DNA of 64,000 nt from positions 35,837,785-35,901,784 of the forward strand of contig NC_053116.1 in NCBI RefSeq assembly GCF_010015445.1, read 5' to 3'. Below are positions 11,506-24,741 of this stretch, piece after piece (positions within the stretch are counted from its first letter, which is position 1; each line of letters starts with the position of its first letter). Origin of the DNA: Perca fluviatilis (Eukaryota > Chordata > Actinopteri > Perciformes > Percidae). The notes under the pieces were generated by a model. It did no database searches, was not told the origin of the DNA, and saw nothing but the letters and a program-made list of their open reading frames with translations. The translations under genes were made by a program, and so were the position numbers.

Positions 11506-12783
11506 TAAAGCCCAGTTCAGACCAAAGATTTGCAGGGAAAAGTTTCAGCGGTCTGAACCGGCCCGTCTCAGCTCGACTCAAACCAGCTTCCGGCGCCACT
11601 GCAACTCAGCTGGTCGGGTCTCCAGAGGCTGGTTTTACAACGTAAGAGACGTCACCTGTTTCAACAGCCAATAGAGAAATAAGCTGGTGAAGTCTGCTAC
11701 AAACTATAGAAAGAAAATTATCCATAATCCATTTTATTTTCATGTTACAAACAGCTGGTCGAAATGGCAGAGTTTTAGACGGAGCCTCAACAATCGCCCG
11801 AAAGCACGGTAACAGAACAAATTATATATCCAGCTACAAAAAAAGCACTTCAGTCACAGTCACTCATTTAGCTACAAAAGAGAGCGACACACACTCGCTT
11901 GTGGGCGCTCCTGGTCACAAGAACGATGTTTTGGATTTAAAAGTATTTATTTCTCGATAGAAGTAACAAAATATGAGATAAAATGCCAAACATTTCAGAT
12001 ATATACAGAAATACGATGTCCTGAAGCGTTTCCGCCATCTTGAATGATTTTCTTCGACTCGAGCATTGACATATATATAATGGACCAACAGACCCCGTTG
12101 CTCTGGACAGAGACCAGTGAAGGATATTAGAAGCACTTTTCCGGTGATCTCTTGCTTTACTGCGCAGCCTCCAACTGAGAGAGACAGCGTAAATGTGACG
12201 TGAGCAACCTGTCTGAAAGTTGTAAGTATTCTGGTAGCTGTGCCGAGAGAAATCTCAATCATTCCCAATCTTACAGAGACGGAGAGCGTAGGTATATGTA
12301 AGGAGATAACATAAGCACAGGCTAATTATTGCTAACTAACATGCTAGTTAAAATTAGTAATTAAACCTAATAAAAAAAAAAGTGATACCTTTGTAGCAAC
12401 AAAATGGCGCCATCGGAGGTTCGAATTCTGAAGCGAAGCTTACCCCCTTGGACTCGAGCAACCAACATACGTACGTCACGCTGCCCTCGCGCTGCCTCAC
12501 TCCGATTGGCAGTCGCTTTGTCGCATCGCTCAGCATTTGCATAAAATAGACTTCTTGTCTATTTCAGCCCTTCCTTGCTCGCGGCAAACGGCCACTCCCA
12601 TTGAAAATGAATGGCAGCCTGTCGCTTTGTCGCGGTCTCTTGTAGCTAATGTGACTGTAGGGTAAAAGTCGGTAGTTAGAACGGAAGTACAAAGAGGCGT
12701 TGTTATGGAGATGATACACCATTGCAAGAAGTTGCAAGTTTCAACTCATCTCGTCGCAAATCTTTGGTCTGAACTGGGCTTTA
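11506..12783. mobile_element. long-TIR DNA transposon
   Basis: The left end TAAAGCCCAGTTCAGACC is the inverse of the right end GGTCTGAACTGGGCTTTA, and the match continues inward (AAAGATTTGC against GCAAATCTTT). About 1.28 kb. An interior segment (about 12195-12360) recurs at 25979-26155, including ctcaatcattcccaatctt. No transposase frame survives. Target duplication uncertain. Confidence 0.75.
12195..12360 (+). repeat. dispersed segment shared with 25979-26155
   Basis: Shares tgagcaacctgtctgaaagt, then gagcgtaggtatatgtaagg and gctaattattgctaacta, with the later copy. This is probably the interior of one transposon family. Confidence 0.8.
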
Positions 12784-12904
12784 GTGTAGCTCGATGCATG
12801 CAGCTGCTTCTGCTCGTTCACACAGCCTTTCACACGCACATTACCTCTGTAAGTTATCACCATAATTGTTGTGATAAAAAGAGCACAGTCCAAGTTATAT
12901 TGTT

Positions 12905-13265
12905 AATTAATTATTAATAATATAATACATTTTTATTTATATAGCGCTTTACATGGTACTCAAAGACACTTTACAGCACAGATAGCACATTAAAAACAGA
13001 TAAGCAATAAAACCAACACATAAAACAAGCATATTAAAAGCAATTAAAAAGAAAAAAAAAAACAGTAACTATCAGGTGAGAAATGTAAGACTATTGGATG
13101 TGGAAAGCTAATCTGAAGAGGTGTGTTTTGATTAGTGTAGGTCAGTACAGTCACGGATGCGTATGGGTAGGGAGTTCCAGAGGGAGGGGGCTGCAGTGGT
13201 GAAGGCTTGGCAATGGTGAATTATTAAGCAGTTAGAGGGGGATATGTACACATACACATGCAGGG
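12905..13265 (-). mobile_element. LINE 3' fragment (L2-like)
   Basis: On the - strand it encodes HHCQAFTTAAPSLWNSLP, then IRIRDCTDL and KTHLFRLAF, the usual C-terminal end of fish L2-type LINE ORF2. A 3' UTR follows, ending AAAGCGCTATATAAATAAAA and then TTATTA-type repeats at 12903-12925. 5'-truncated. Confidence 0.75.
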
Positions 13266-13533
13266 AATGATGAAAACATGTGGCCAGCATTATTACTAAC
13301 CGTCCACATTGCTCCATTCTCTCAAGACTGTAGAACATCTGAAAAATAATGTGACATGCTATCCTATATACAGTCCCCCTGGACCTTATTTGTGTCCACA
13401 TACAGTAGAGTGAGCCTGACTGTACGCCTGCATTGTCGACATCTAGATGCTGAATTATGAATAATAATCTCACATTGCATGAAATACAGTTGCTCCTGTT
13501 TACGTTCCTGACCAGCTGTCTTGGTCCCAACAG

Positions 13534-13623
13534 GATCCCAAGGAGCGGCTGGGTTGCCAGGTCCAGACGGGCTTCACAGATATCAAGGCACACACATTTT
13601 TCCGCAATATAGACTGGGACCAG
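13534..13623 (+). CDS. prkcz: prkcz coding exon: kinase subdomain XI
   Basis: 90-bp exon of exactly 30 codons between caacag and gtaaga, phase 0 on both sides. It starts DPKERLGCQVQTGFTDIKAH, where DPKERLG carries the conserved subdomain XI arginine, and ends TFFRNIDWDQ, the FFRxIDW motif at the kinase-tail boundary of AGC kinases. Confidence 0.95.
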
Positions 13624-15144
13624 GTAAGAGCAGAGTGAGTGAGGAGAGAGAAAAAAATACCCTGCCATGATTTGTTAAAGCATTGTTTATTGCAGTTTAT
13701 TTCAGTGTATACTTCCAACACAAAACTTCCAACAAAATATTGACACATTCCATGCCCACAAAAGGAGCGGGGGGGGGAATGCATTCTTATACTGCCCACG
13801 CCTTTCTCAAAACATATAGATGACATGGTCATAGTACATGGTGTGCTATGATAACAACCTTTTGCTACAAAATAAGAGCCTGCACAGCAAAAAAACCTGT
13901 TCCGCGACAAAAACGAGATGAAAACTAAATCAAAAGTAACTTTCGAAAAACAAAAACATGACCAAATGTTATCCATTTTTAGTCAATAAAGAAAAAATAA
14001 TACTGGGACAAATGAACTAATAATTGTTTAAATACAAACTCCTATTCAATGAGAGCAGTGAATGTTCCCATGCGGTTTTTAGTGATGCATTTTCATTCAC
14101 TTTAAGTTTTTCCCGTGTGAAAAGAAACCAAACCAGGTTAAAAACGCATTAAGTTTACCAACTCATGTACTGATTCGGATCAGAGCAAACAAAGTATAGG
14201 CTTGAAAATGCCCTAAAAGAAAAAAGAGGAAAAGAACGGGGTTCCAACTTCCAGAATAGTATCCCTCATTTCAAACAGATAAACTATGAGGTGGAAGTGT
14301 GATACATATTCTACCTAGAATATAATTCGGTAGGTGGGATCAGGGTGCTTGTTGCTTCCTGACAGACAGCTGCTGACAGCTGATTTGATGTGTGTCACAA
14401 CTAATGTAACAACAAACAGAGAACAAACACTGAACGCCCACATGTAATGCCAATCAGCTCTGAGAACAGGGCACCGCTGGCATTTCACATTTGCATTTTT
14501 TTAGACTTGATAATATGGGTCTACTGTATATATCTAGGGCCTAAATACCACAGAGAACAGTGAGATGGAACTGTGTGTGTGTGTGTGTGTGTGTGTAGAC
14601 TGCTGCTCTGCCTTCATCCTCTGTGGAGTAACAGGGCAAATAAAAGTGAATTCTTAATCACACGCGTATGCACACACACATATTTGCACCAACTGAAACA
14701 TTAGGATGTGTGTGTTGAGGTTGCAGTTGCAATTGCAGTTGCAGTTGCGTGATTATTGGCTTAGCTCTGACGCACACAACTATTTGAAACGGACATGAGA
14801 GAAGGATAAAAGCCATACAATATTCAGGGTCTTTACATCTGCATAAAGTCCATTTTCACCAGTAGGGCTGAGCAAAGTAACATTGTGTGCAACTGGATTG
14901 TATCAATGGGCCTTCACTCACATAGATACGTAGATACTGCCTTCGGCTTGTGAGATGCGTCTGTGCCTCCAGCATTTTAGGGATGGACAACTGACCCGTT
15001 TCATCATAAAGACTCAGAGAAAGAGACTTTTGTGTGAAAGAAATGCCAAAACTAAGCAACATGGAATAACATTTTACAGATGAAGAGGGTGTCTTACCAT
15101 ATTTTGATGTTACAAACGTGTTTAATTTAAAATTAAAGAGGTCA
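13624..15144. other. prkcz: prkcz intron, no gene seen
   Basis: Contains a GT microsatellite at 14573-14597 and a short TTGCAG repeat near 14720-14748. No gene recognised. Confidence 0.5.
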
Positions 15145-15152
15145 TGTTAATC

Positions 15153-16150
15153 TAGGGCTGCACAATTAATCAAATTTTAATCACGATCACGATTTTGGCT
15201 TCCCACGATAAAATTTGCGCGATCGAGCGATATTTAAAATTAGTCATTCCCTTCATAGAACAGTTTTTGCAAAGCCAATCTAGCGCTCCATAAACCACTG
15301 TCTGATCACATGTCTCCATCAGCCAATCAGAGCTGTTCCCTGCCTGCACCGCGCAGCTTAGTTTCTAGATGTAGACAGTCACAGAGGACAGAGTAACGTG
15401 AGGAAAATTCCACAACAGGTAGCAGTCGGTCATCATAAGCCGGTCACAATGTTTACCAGTAAACGCAACATTTTGTCCCGTCTGTGTTGTTTTTCAGCAG
15501 TGACCAGTGCTAGTTTGTGTCTTTTAGCTCATAGCTTTAGCAGCAGACTGTTGAACGTCCCGCTGTTGGAATCCTACAGTGAAATACAGACACACTACAC
15601 TGTTTAGCAGTCAGCATTTTAGCCGTGTTTAATCCAGTTACTACTGTGGCTAACGGTAGGCTAACGTTGCCTGTTGCGTAACGTGTTATAAGTGTTTACT
15701 AGTGTGACATTCAGCAATGTTTATGTTGCCTCTAACGTGGGTTTCGAGCATTAGAGCGGAACGCAGACATGCAAGTGGCAGTGTAATGAGCCACAGAAAT
15801 CCGCGTAGCAATTTCAGCTGGTAGATACCAGACACCACATGCGCCGTTAACGTGAAAAGAATATTGCATTGCCTGTATCTTTCACGGCAAACGTGCATGC
15901 GTGGAAAGCGGTCGCACAACAGCTGAAATGGCATACTCCTTCACAGTATCCTTCAGTAAAGGAGGAATGTAGCATAATATGGATGTATTAGTAGGAATGT
16001 AGCACAATATGGATGTAAAAGCAGTTATAATTATGTGACAATAAAATTACTTTTGGCTAAAATCAACAAATAATCGTGATAATTAATCGTGATCTCAATA
16101 TTGATCAAAATAATCGTGATTATCATTTTGGCCATAATTGTGAAGCCCTA
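15153..16150. mobile_element. hAT element with 8-bp target duplication
   Basis: Starts TAGGGCTGCACAATTAAT and ends AATTGTGAAGCCCTA. Flanked by tGTTAATC (15145-15152) and cGTTAATC (16151-16158), matching at 7 of 8. Subterminal TAATCGTGAT repeats. No intact transposase frame. Confidence 0.85.
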
Positions 16151-16158
16151 CGTTAATC

Positions 16159-16748
16159 CTTCTTTTAAGCTAACATAAAGTTAAGTGACTGTCCTGATAC
16201 TGAATTAAGCTAATGCTATAAAGTATTTTTTATTTAAGTAATTAGTAATACATCAGTTAGTTGCTGAAAATGATGTTTGTCGTGTGTGTGTGTGTGTGTG
16301 TGTTATTGAAGCGGCAGCTCCGTGGCTGACCTGCAGCTTCTCGAGTGGCCGCTTGAGGCGAGTCATTCCGCATAGACCCCCATGTTAAAAAATCCAAACT
16401 TCACAGCAGAATTTAACATGTTTACAGCCTGGTACAAAAAAAAAAGTTTTTGGTCAAAATTTCGTCCTTCATGACAACTGTATGGGGGTATTTTGATATG
16501 AAAACCCTCATTTTTAATTTAAACAAGTATCCTGTATCATAAATACACGTCTGGCATCTGTAGCGAAGCAAACCGCTTGAAAATCGGTTGGAAATACAGT
16601 GAGAAATGATGATATCAATTGCGGATAGACCTCTGCCTCAATAGACACGCATGCATTAGGAAGCGTAGCACGTCCGTCCTAAAATGGTGACCGCATCGAC
16701 GTATCGTTCCAATGAACAGCAGCAGCGAATGTGGTATCTATGTATATA
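16159..16748. other. prkcz: prkcz intron, no gene seen
   Basis: Short GT microsatellite at 16284-16302 and a poly-A run at about 16436-16445; otherwise nothing recognised. Confidence 0.5.
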
Positions 16749-16750
16749 TA

Positions 16751-17640
16751 CACTCACCTAAAGGATTATTAGGAACACCTGTTAAATTTCACTTTAATGA
16801 AATGATCTAATCAACCAATCACATGGCAGCTGCTTAAATGCATTTAGGGGTGTGGTCAAGGTCTAGACAATCTCCTGAACTCCAAACTGAATGTCAGAAT
16901 GGGAAAGAAAGGTGATCTAAGCAACTTTGAGCGAGGCATGATTGTTGGTGCCAGACGGGCTGGTCTGAGTATTTCACATTCTGCTAAATTACTGGGATTT
17001 TAACGCACAACCATTTCTAGGGTTTACAAAGAATGGTGAGACAAAGGAAAAACATCCAGTATGCTGCAGTCCTGCGGGGCGAAAATGCCTTGTTGATGCT
17101 AGAGGTCAGAGGAGAATGGGCCAACTGATTCAAGCTGATATAAGATCAACGTTGACTCAAATAACCACTTGTTACAACTGAGGTATGCAGCAAAGCATTT
17201 CTGAAGCCACAACACACACGGCCTTGAGGCGGATGGGCTACACCAGCAGAAGACCCCACCGGGTACCAATCATCTCCACTAAAAATAGGAAAATGAAGCT
17301 ACAATTTGCACGAGCGCACCAAAATTGGACAGTTGAAGACTGGAAAAATGTTGCCTGTTCTGATGAGTCTCGATTTCTGTTGAGACATTCAGATGGTAGA
17401 GTCAGAATTTGGCGTAAAAAGAATGAGAACATGGATCCGTCATGCCTTGTTACCATTGGGCAGGCTGGTGGTGGTGTAATGGTGTGGGGGATCCCTTTCA
17501 CCTTCAGAACTGCCATAATTCTTTGTGTCATTGATTCAACAAGGTGCTGGAAGCTTTCTTTAGAAATGTTGGCCCATATTGAAAGGATAGATTCAAACAC
17601 GGTATTAGTATGGTGTTCCTAATAATCCTTTAGGTGAGTG
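16751..17640 (+). mobile_element. Tc1-type transposon relic
   Basis: Terminal repeats CACTCACCTAAAGGATTATT and its inverse AATAATCCTTTAGGTGAGTG are flanked by TA at 16749-16750 and 17641-17642, as expected for Tc1/mariner. At 890 bp it is shorter than a full Tc1 element, so part is deleted. Contains the transposase pseudogene. Confidence 0.92.
16899..17622 (+). pseudogene. Tc1 transposase pseudogene
   Basis: Starts MGKKGDLSNFERGMIVGARR and AGLSISHSAKLLGF, the paired-like helix-turn-helix of Tc1 transposase, then meets an in-frame stop. Later, from 17185, a frame reads RMGYTSRRP, then ACSDESRFLLRHSDGRVRIW and GGGVMVWG. SDESRF carries the first Asp of the DDE triad. After MVWG the sequence jumps towards the terminal repeat, so the second Asp and the Glu are missing. 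Stops and the deletion make it inactive. Confidence 0.88.
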
Positions 17641-17739
17641 TATATCTATGCTTTACTCATACAGATAGATTTGTTCTTTAATGGAACATGTGACTGTTTT
17701 AAGAAAAGTGGTCATTCACTTATTTTGTCCTTTTTAATT

Positions 17740-17950
17740 TAACTTAATTTCAATTTAATTGTATTTATAGTGTCAAATCCTAACAGAAGTTATCTCAGGA
17801 CACTTTACAGATAGAGTAGGTCTAGACCAACAATTCCCCCCAAAAGTAAGCATTTGGTGCGACAGCGGCGAGGAGTAATTTCCTTTTAACAGGCAGAAAC
17901 CTCAGGAAGACCCTGGCTCCTGGTGGGCGGCCTTAGGTCTCGACCGGGTA
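17740..17950. mobile_element. LINE-tail-like fragment
   Basis: Contains aacagaagttatctcaggac, then actttacagatagagtaggt and gaaacctcaggaagaccctg, a dispersed sequence style common in fish genomes and probably a LINE 3' region. No coding remnant confirmed. Confidence 0.4.
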
Positions 17951-17954
17951 GAAG

Positions 17955-18426
17955 CTAGGCCTGCACGATAAATCGTTATAAAATCGCAATCTCGAGTCAC
18001 CCCTGTTCGTGATTTAATTTTTAAATGACTTTGAATTCTTTCTTTTTTTCTCCTTCAATTAATTTATTGAAAGCATTTCACATTGACATGTTTTAATTGT
18101 GTAAAGACATGTTCAAGGAGTTCAGATAGAGCCTGTATCAGGGCCATATTTAGTTCAGTGTGTTATAGGTCACTATTTTTGGTAGCCTACTGTACTGTAT
18201 TTTCTTTATTCATTGAAGACTCCATGTTTACAGACTTGTGGGGATGCGCAATTTGCTATAGGTGGCAAAAAAAATCTATGTTTGGTACTGCCAATTTGTT
18301 TTGTCATGGTTCATGTGTGCAATAAACATTACACTTCGTGAGAAAAGAATTGTGGCAGAGAATCGTGATATCAATTCTAAGCTAAAAAATTGTGATTCAT
18401 ATTTTTCCCCAAATCGTGCAGGCCTA
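17955..18426. mobile_element. hAT-like element
   Basis: Starts TAGGCCTGCACGATAAATCG and ends CAAATCGTGCAGGCCTA, clear inverted repeats. Flanks gtagaagc and gccaaagc agree at only 5 of 8, so the duplication is decayed or absent. Confidence 0.7.
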
Positions 18427-21400
18427 GCCAAAGCTAAGCTTAGAAGCTAAGTTAGGGACTGTTCGTTTTTTATTAAAGGGGCTACCGGAGGAGTTTTGGG
18501 ATCTTGGAGACTTGACCCTCCCTTTAACAGCAATACATTTTTCTATGACCCTCTGAAATGATTGGGATAAAAGGCATGACCCTCCCCATCAATTTATTGA
18601 TGCCTTCTGTACTGGTTAGCGCTTGGCAAAGATGTACAGATAACCATTGTTTTTTTACAACCATGACATACTGTACACGACTTAACCTCTGCTTTGTCAT
18701 CTTACACATCACAATCCACTATTATGGTGGCCATTTCAGTAAATTTACTCACTAACATTGTTGTGGAAACACAATAAGCATGGAAACTAAATGCACACTT
18801 CCTGCATTACTTCAAATACTAAGTTACTCATCTAATAAACAAGTATTCACATGAAATAAAACAATAAAACATTGAGACCATTCAACAGAGCACACTGGGT
18901 AATAACCCATATTGACAGCCCACCCAATTAGAAATTCAAAGTTAAAGCAACACTAGAGAACTTTTCCCGCTTCTGTCCCCCTACAGGTTGTCTCATTGGA
19001 ACTACAACTGGAAACTCGTCTGCTATTTCATTACTAAATTCACTTCGGAGACTTTTTTTATGCGAGAAATCAACTTTGTAGAGCTCAAATATGGGCTGTT
19101 TTACGAAAATTGATGGCTATTGCAAATTTGGTCAGACTGTGTCAGAGTTCAGAAGCTCCACAGTCTGATGTGACAGCCGGCGGGTGCCTACCGGGGTCGC
19201 TGGCTTGCCGCCCGGCCACCTGTCCACCTTCACAGACCCCGCTGTGAACTGGCTGGAGCTCTCTCAGGAGACTCGCGGACAAGAGGCGTTTATTTCCCCG
19301 TTCGTTTGTTTAAATAACTCAACACACATATCCATTGTAAGATTTACTGGAACCTGTGATTTTTCGAAGTTATAATGCTCCACAAGAGATTGCGGGCGTA
19401 ACTAGCTCGTTGACCGGCCAAGGAGCAGGCAGAGGAGAGGGAGAGCAGCGTCTGACAGGGCAGAAAGATACCCGTCTCCCTTTGACAGTCTTGTAAATAA
19501 ATTATAACATGTAGATCTGTCAGTCTTCCTCTATCATAGGCGCCGATTTATGTTTTCCTCCATGGATGCTCACAGGGCGCACAAGAGTGTATGGCTGCAG
19601 CCTGGATACCTCCTGTCCAGAGCCAACGATGGGGCGACTGAGCTCTACATGGAAAAGTATGCACCAAACAAGCCACTTTGCTGTTTTCATGAATACAAAA
19701 CGTTGGGTGACCCTCCCCTCAACAAAGAATAAAAATACATTAGCCTCCCCTATTTTCCTCCGGTGGTCCATTCCATAAATACCGAACGGTCCCTTAGTAA
19801 GATGGATTAATGGATTAATGGCACACAGATAAAGAGAGAGAGAATTTTCTCTTCACAAACTAAATTCATGAATGATCAGACCTTCATCCACAGAGGGGAA
19901 ATACTTGTTTGAGCAAAGACTCATAATACCTTAATCTGAATGATTTGGGAGTTTAAATATATTTAAAACAACAACAACACAGTATCTGTGTGATGTGCAT
20001 CAAGGCTCATCAATTTACTGAATGGTTTTTGCCATATTTTGTCATGACAGCTTATACAACTTAGTAGTTGCTTGGAAAATTCTCACAGCTGCCTCCGGGT
20101 CTTTGTGCGAGTCTCCCATCAAAGTGAGATCTTTGTTACCATGGGTTTTAGCATCAAACTTCATGTCGAACTGTTCTGAACTGAACTGCATCTTTATTTA
20201 TGTCGGTACAGCTGCTAAATGTCACAGATTTGACAGCTGTAGTAAAGTTTTTTTTTGTGTCCCCTGACACCACTGCTACGCTTGCTTTTCATCTGCTGGT
20301 TTCTGACAGCAGGACTTGAGTCGGTGTGATGTGACACTTCCTTTTTCTTTTTTTTTTACTCCGAAGTAACATTTCTATGAGTGAAACCGGTAGCCTCATA
20401 TACGTAGCAATTTGGGAGCATTGATAATGCTGAAGATTAAAAAGATCACAAACATGCACCTGTGTATTCTAGTGTGGAAATTATTTTTTGTGTATTTCCT
20501 TTTTAAAAACTGTAAAGTGTCTTTGAGTGTTGCAAAAAAGCGCTATATAAAAAACAATGCATTATTATTATTTATTCATGAACAGAGTACAGTATGAGCA
20601 AACCTCAGGGGAAAAAAGTAAGCGAGATTTAGTATAAAACGCTCTTGCATGAGGCCAAATTCAACTTTATGTCATGAAAGCACTATCATACGCTTATGAT
20701 TCATGCAATTGTAACATTAAATGCTATTTATATAGCATTTATATTAGCTAATTTCCATGAATCAATATAAAATGTATCAAAACACAGATTATGTTGACTT
20801 CAGGTAGCTCATTAGTCTTTATCATTGTATAGACAAATATCAATATTAAAAATGTCATAATTTAGAGCTGTGATGCTAGGTGTATTTTGAGCCCTTATGT
20901 TCTGAATTCTACATGTTGCAAGAGCACTTTTTTACAGAGACTATAAAAGCAGCTTTAATATGCTACTCTATTAGACATTAGAGCAAATGCTAATTAAAGA
21001 TGAATTAAGGCCATTTCTCTATCCTCATTGTTGCCGTGTCCCTCATGGGACAATTAGGTGGGGTGGCAGGTAGTATAGTGGCATGAAAGAGGACGAAAAC
21101 AATTGTCAAGAGTGAGTTAATGAGTGCCGCCACGGTGCCTGTGATGTACACACCAAAGGCAAACTGGGGAAAGATTTCAAAGCGGCGAGAAACCCTGAGC
21201 CCAGCGACAACGCTCCCGTGTAGCACAGAGGGAAAACAAGTTGACAAAGCTGTGAGAGGAGGAGAAGCGACGCTCTCTGCCCTCAAACTGGGAACCTGTC
21301 TCCAGACCTGACAGGCCTGGCACGCCGCTACTGTTGTTACACATATTAATATTCATCAGACAGTTCCTGAGGGAGCGCAGAGTTCTCTCTCTCTCTGAAG

Positions 21401-21815
21401 AGATGACACATTTGAATATCATTTACCTGCCGTCCTCTTTTATGCCCTCGCCAAATCCACACATTCTTTACTACCAGAACACTGTCAAAGTTGATGAGCG
21501 TTGTGAAGAAATGTATAATTTGGAAACTGTTGTTGAGTTCCTTTTCATTGACACTGAGATCACATTTAGGCAGGAAACTAGATATCAATCCCCTGCGCTG
21601 CATGCTGTGGATATGTTTTTGTCTCACCTTTGAACCCATACATAGTTTATTTTAACTTGCTAACAAGGTTAAGACATGGATGATAATTCACAATTTACAG
21701 TCCTTTTTCTGTGCAAAAAGTCCATCCGAAGCTCATCTGAGGCAGCAGTTGAGTTAGCCCAATCAAGCAGTTATCTTCGGCCTACATATGTAGGTTGATT
21801 TTCAGTGTTTTGTTC
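18427..21815. other. prkcz: prkcz intron, no gene seen
   Basis: No exon recognised. Contains a LINE 3' end at about 20500-20575 (aaagtgtctttgagtg, then gcgctatataaa and attattatt), in + orientation. Confidence 0.5.
20500..20575 (+). mobile_element. LINE 3' tail fragment (L2-like)
   Basis: Carries agtgtctttgagtg and gcgctatataaa, then attattatt, the same tail style as the - strand LINE at 12905. Confidence 0.6.
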
Positions 21816-21819
21816 TTAA

Positions 21820-22665
21820 AGGGTAACTTTTTTCAACAATCATGTTTTTGTGTCAAAGTGACTAACGGGAACAAAACTCTTTGACATTGGTCCAGTATTA
21901 AGCAAGATCGCTGCATTCGGCAGTCAGCGAAAACAAGCTACAATGTTATTGGGCAGTTGTGGATCTTGAATTTATATCCACAAAAGTGCTTGTTTTGCTA
22001 CTGACAGGCTCAGATTATTATTCTAAGTGTCAACATTATGGAAAGGATTTCTAAGGAGGTCGACTTTTCTGTTAAAGAGTAAGATCCTATTTTTAAACAT
22101 AAAAACATCTGCGAAACTGCGTTCACTAAACCCACCAGACTCCATGTAAATAAACAGTAATTTTATCATCAAAATATACTTCATTCAAAGTTGACAGACA
22201 AAGTAAAACTACGAAAAGCCGTTTTGGTTCGTCTTTGCACTTTTACAACATCACCACTCTGGTTTGGTTGAAATAAACACATGGTTTAGCGATTTACATG
22301 TGATATTATGTTGGCTGTATATACACTAAAAGTGTTTAGCGGTTGCAATTTTGCAAATGTTTCTATGTGTTAAAAAAGGATCTTACTCTTAAAAAGACAG
22401 GCCGACCTCTTTAGAAATCCTTTCTATAATGTTGTCAGACACTTAGAATATTAATCTGAGCCTGTCAGTGGCAGAAACAGCACTTTTAGTGGGCAAAATT
22501 GACGATGCACATTTGCCCTATAGGGTTATAATACATTGCAGCGCAGTTCGCGGCAGCTGATCGCTGCATTCTCACTTAATACTAGACCAATTTCAAAGAC
22601 TGTTCACATCGGTCATTACACACAATAACATAGGAAAATAGGGTCCAGGTTGAAAAAACTGACCC
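21820..22665. mobile_element. TTAA-flanked palindromic element
   Basis: TTAAA occurs at both edges (21816-21820 and 22666-22670). The next bases, GGGTAACTTTTTTCAAC and the inverse of GTTGAAAAAACTGACCC, are inverted repeats at 14 of 17. A second inverted block near 21998-22095 pairs with 22377-22472 (gaaaggatttctaaggaggt against gacctctttagaaatccttt). TTAA duplication fits piggyBac or Kolobok types. No transposase frame. Confidence 0.75.
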
Positions 22666-22670
22666 TTAAA

Positions 22671-24741
22671 CCTAAACTAATCCTTTAAAGAACTGGTAAC
22701 CTGGCTGACCTGTTGGCTTGTTTACAACCTGTCTGAATGCTCGTGGTAACCTTATCTAAACAAAAGAAGATAAAAAAGAGCGATCCTATTCAGCACCATG
22801 TTTTCTTTCTTTCAGAAAAGTCCCTTTCTCTATTGAAGCCAGCAGTTTATTTGTGGGATGTTCACTGTCTGACAGCCAATCTGTACAAGAAGATATTTTG
22901 AAAAATATTTCATTTCCAAAACTCAAACCAACAGTGAAGTGAAGGCACTCTCTGATGGTAATCTCCTTGTTCTTATGGAGATGTGCTTCTACACCGCTGT
23001 GGCAGGGGTTCGAAGAGAAAGCTCCACTCAGAGTGTGTGATTAAGTAAAACAGTGTGAGCGTGTGTAAGTGTGTGATGCATGGCATCTGTTGACTGTGGT
23101 AAGTCTGCAGTCACATTAACGGCTGCCTCAGATCAGGCGGATTGTCACATCGTCCAATCCTGTCCTGAAAGCATCAATGCCATCGGGTACACACACACAC
23201 ACTCTGACAGGTGCTGTGATCTGAGAACCCATGGATTGCTTGTATAGCCCTGGCACTCAGTTACCTTTATTATACACCCCTCTGGCCTCAGGGGAACTTC
23301 CCGAGTGTGTGCGTGCGTGCGTGCGTGCGTGCGTGCGTGTGTGTGTGTTTGTGTGTGTGTGTGAAGGTGCCGGACTCGTTCCTGGCCTTCAGTGTGGTTC
23401 ATTACCACCACACAGAGCTTCAGCCTGCCCAACAACACATCAGAGAGACTAGGGAAAGTAGGAGGAGAGTGATGTGAAAAAAGATGAAAGAATTGACAAT
23501 GAGTAAGACATAGACAAACTGAGAGGAGAAAGATGGAGACAGGATGTGAGGGGGTGAAACTGACAGAGAAGTGTAGGTAGGCGCTGAACAAACAAAAACA
23601 AAATAATAAAAAATTAGCAACAGAGCGAGAGATTGGGGGAAGGTGGGCCAATTTCATGGAGAGGGAGCGATAGGAAGAGGTGTAAAAGAGAGAAAGTGAG
23701 TTGTTTGTGCGTTTGAAGCTTTTCCCACAAAGCACTTTGAAGCAATAACACTAATGAAGCAGAGAAACCGCTGCAAAAAACAGCAGGAGATCCCGCAATG
23801 TTGTAGGAACTAAACACACACACTCAGGAAACAACTGACAAACAAGAAGTGGAACTGGAGAGCAAGTTGTGAGTGTTTGATAAATTCCTCAACCGTATTC
23901 ATACCTAAACAACAAAATAGGTTATTTGTCAGTGCCTTCCAAAATGATTTTCTGATCTGCCACCTCTATGGTTAAGGTTTGGTTCAAGTTAAGACAACTT
24001 TTTTTTATCTTTATAAATGTACTTGACAGGGACAATACATGTAGGCATTGTCACATTTAAATAAGTGCAACCGGTATGTATGTATGTATGTATGTATGTA
24101 GGACCTCTAGTCAAAGTTAATTTACAGACCTTGTCCCTGGTTAAAACACATTATACCGTGGTCTGGGTGAATACTCGCTTCTGATTGGCTGCAGGGTGTC
24201 CATAAAAAAGTGATGTAGGACACCTACTAAACGAGTTCTGGTGAAGCGGACTGTTTACTGTTCTAAATGAATGCGCTACATTAAAACAAAAAGGAAATGT
24301 GGATCTGTTATTTCCAACGCTGCCTCTGAACGCCACAGGATGGCGCTAACACACAAGCTGCAAGAAGTAAGTTATACTGTCCCTCTGGACTGACTTTGTT
24401 TCACAGCGAATAACGTTCTCTCACATCCCGTTCGCTGTTCATGTCGCTACTTCAGGCTGCTGCCGACAGTAACGTTACACATCGCGGATAACATTGTTCA
24501 TAGAAGTCGTTATATTGTTTGGCTGGATAGCTAGCTTGTCTTGTTGTTCAAAATACTGTCAAATATATTTACTGATTGCCAACTGTACACAATGTGATTG
24601 ACTTTGGATCTTGCTGAAGGGTTCTACGAGTGGAGCGGACTATAAATATCTCCCGTTGCTAAAGGTGGCAAGTCGTATCTAAGGTCTTTCCTATTTCCTG
24701 GAGGAGTGAACGTTTGCATTGCATAAGAACCTTATAGGATG
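22671..24741. other. prkcz: prkcz intron, no gene seen
   Basis: Contains a GCGT/GT microsatellite (23305-23362) and a GTAT run (about 24071-24100). No exon recognised. Confidence 0.5.
23305..23362. repeat. GCGT then GT microsatellite
   Basis: Seven GCGT-type units followed by a GT run with one TTT break. Confidence 0.9.

Noticed and set aside
13132..13976. Two long minus-strand open frames overlapping the prkcz exon at 13534
   Set aside because: The downstream part is a LINE C terminus (LWNSLP) and the rest is antisense to prkcz exon and intron.
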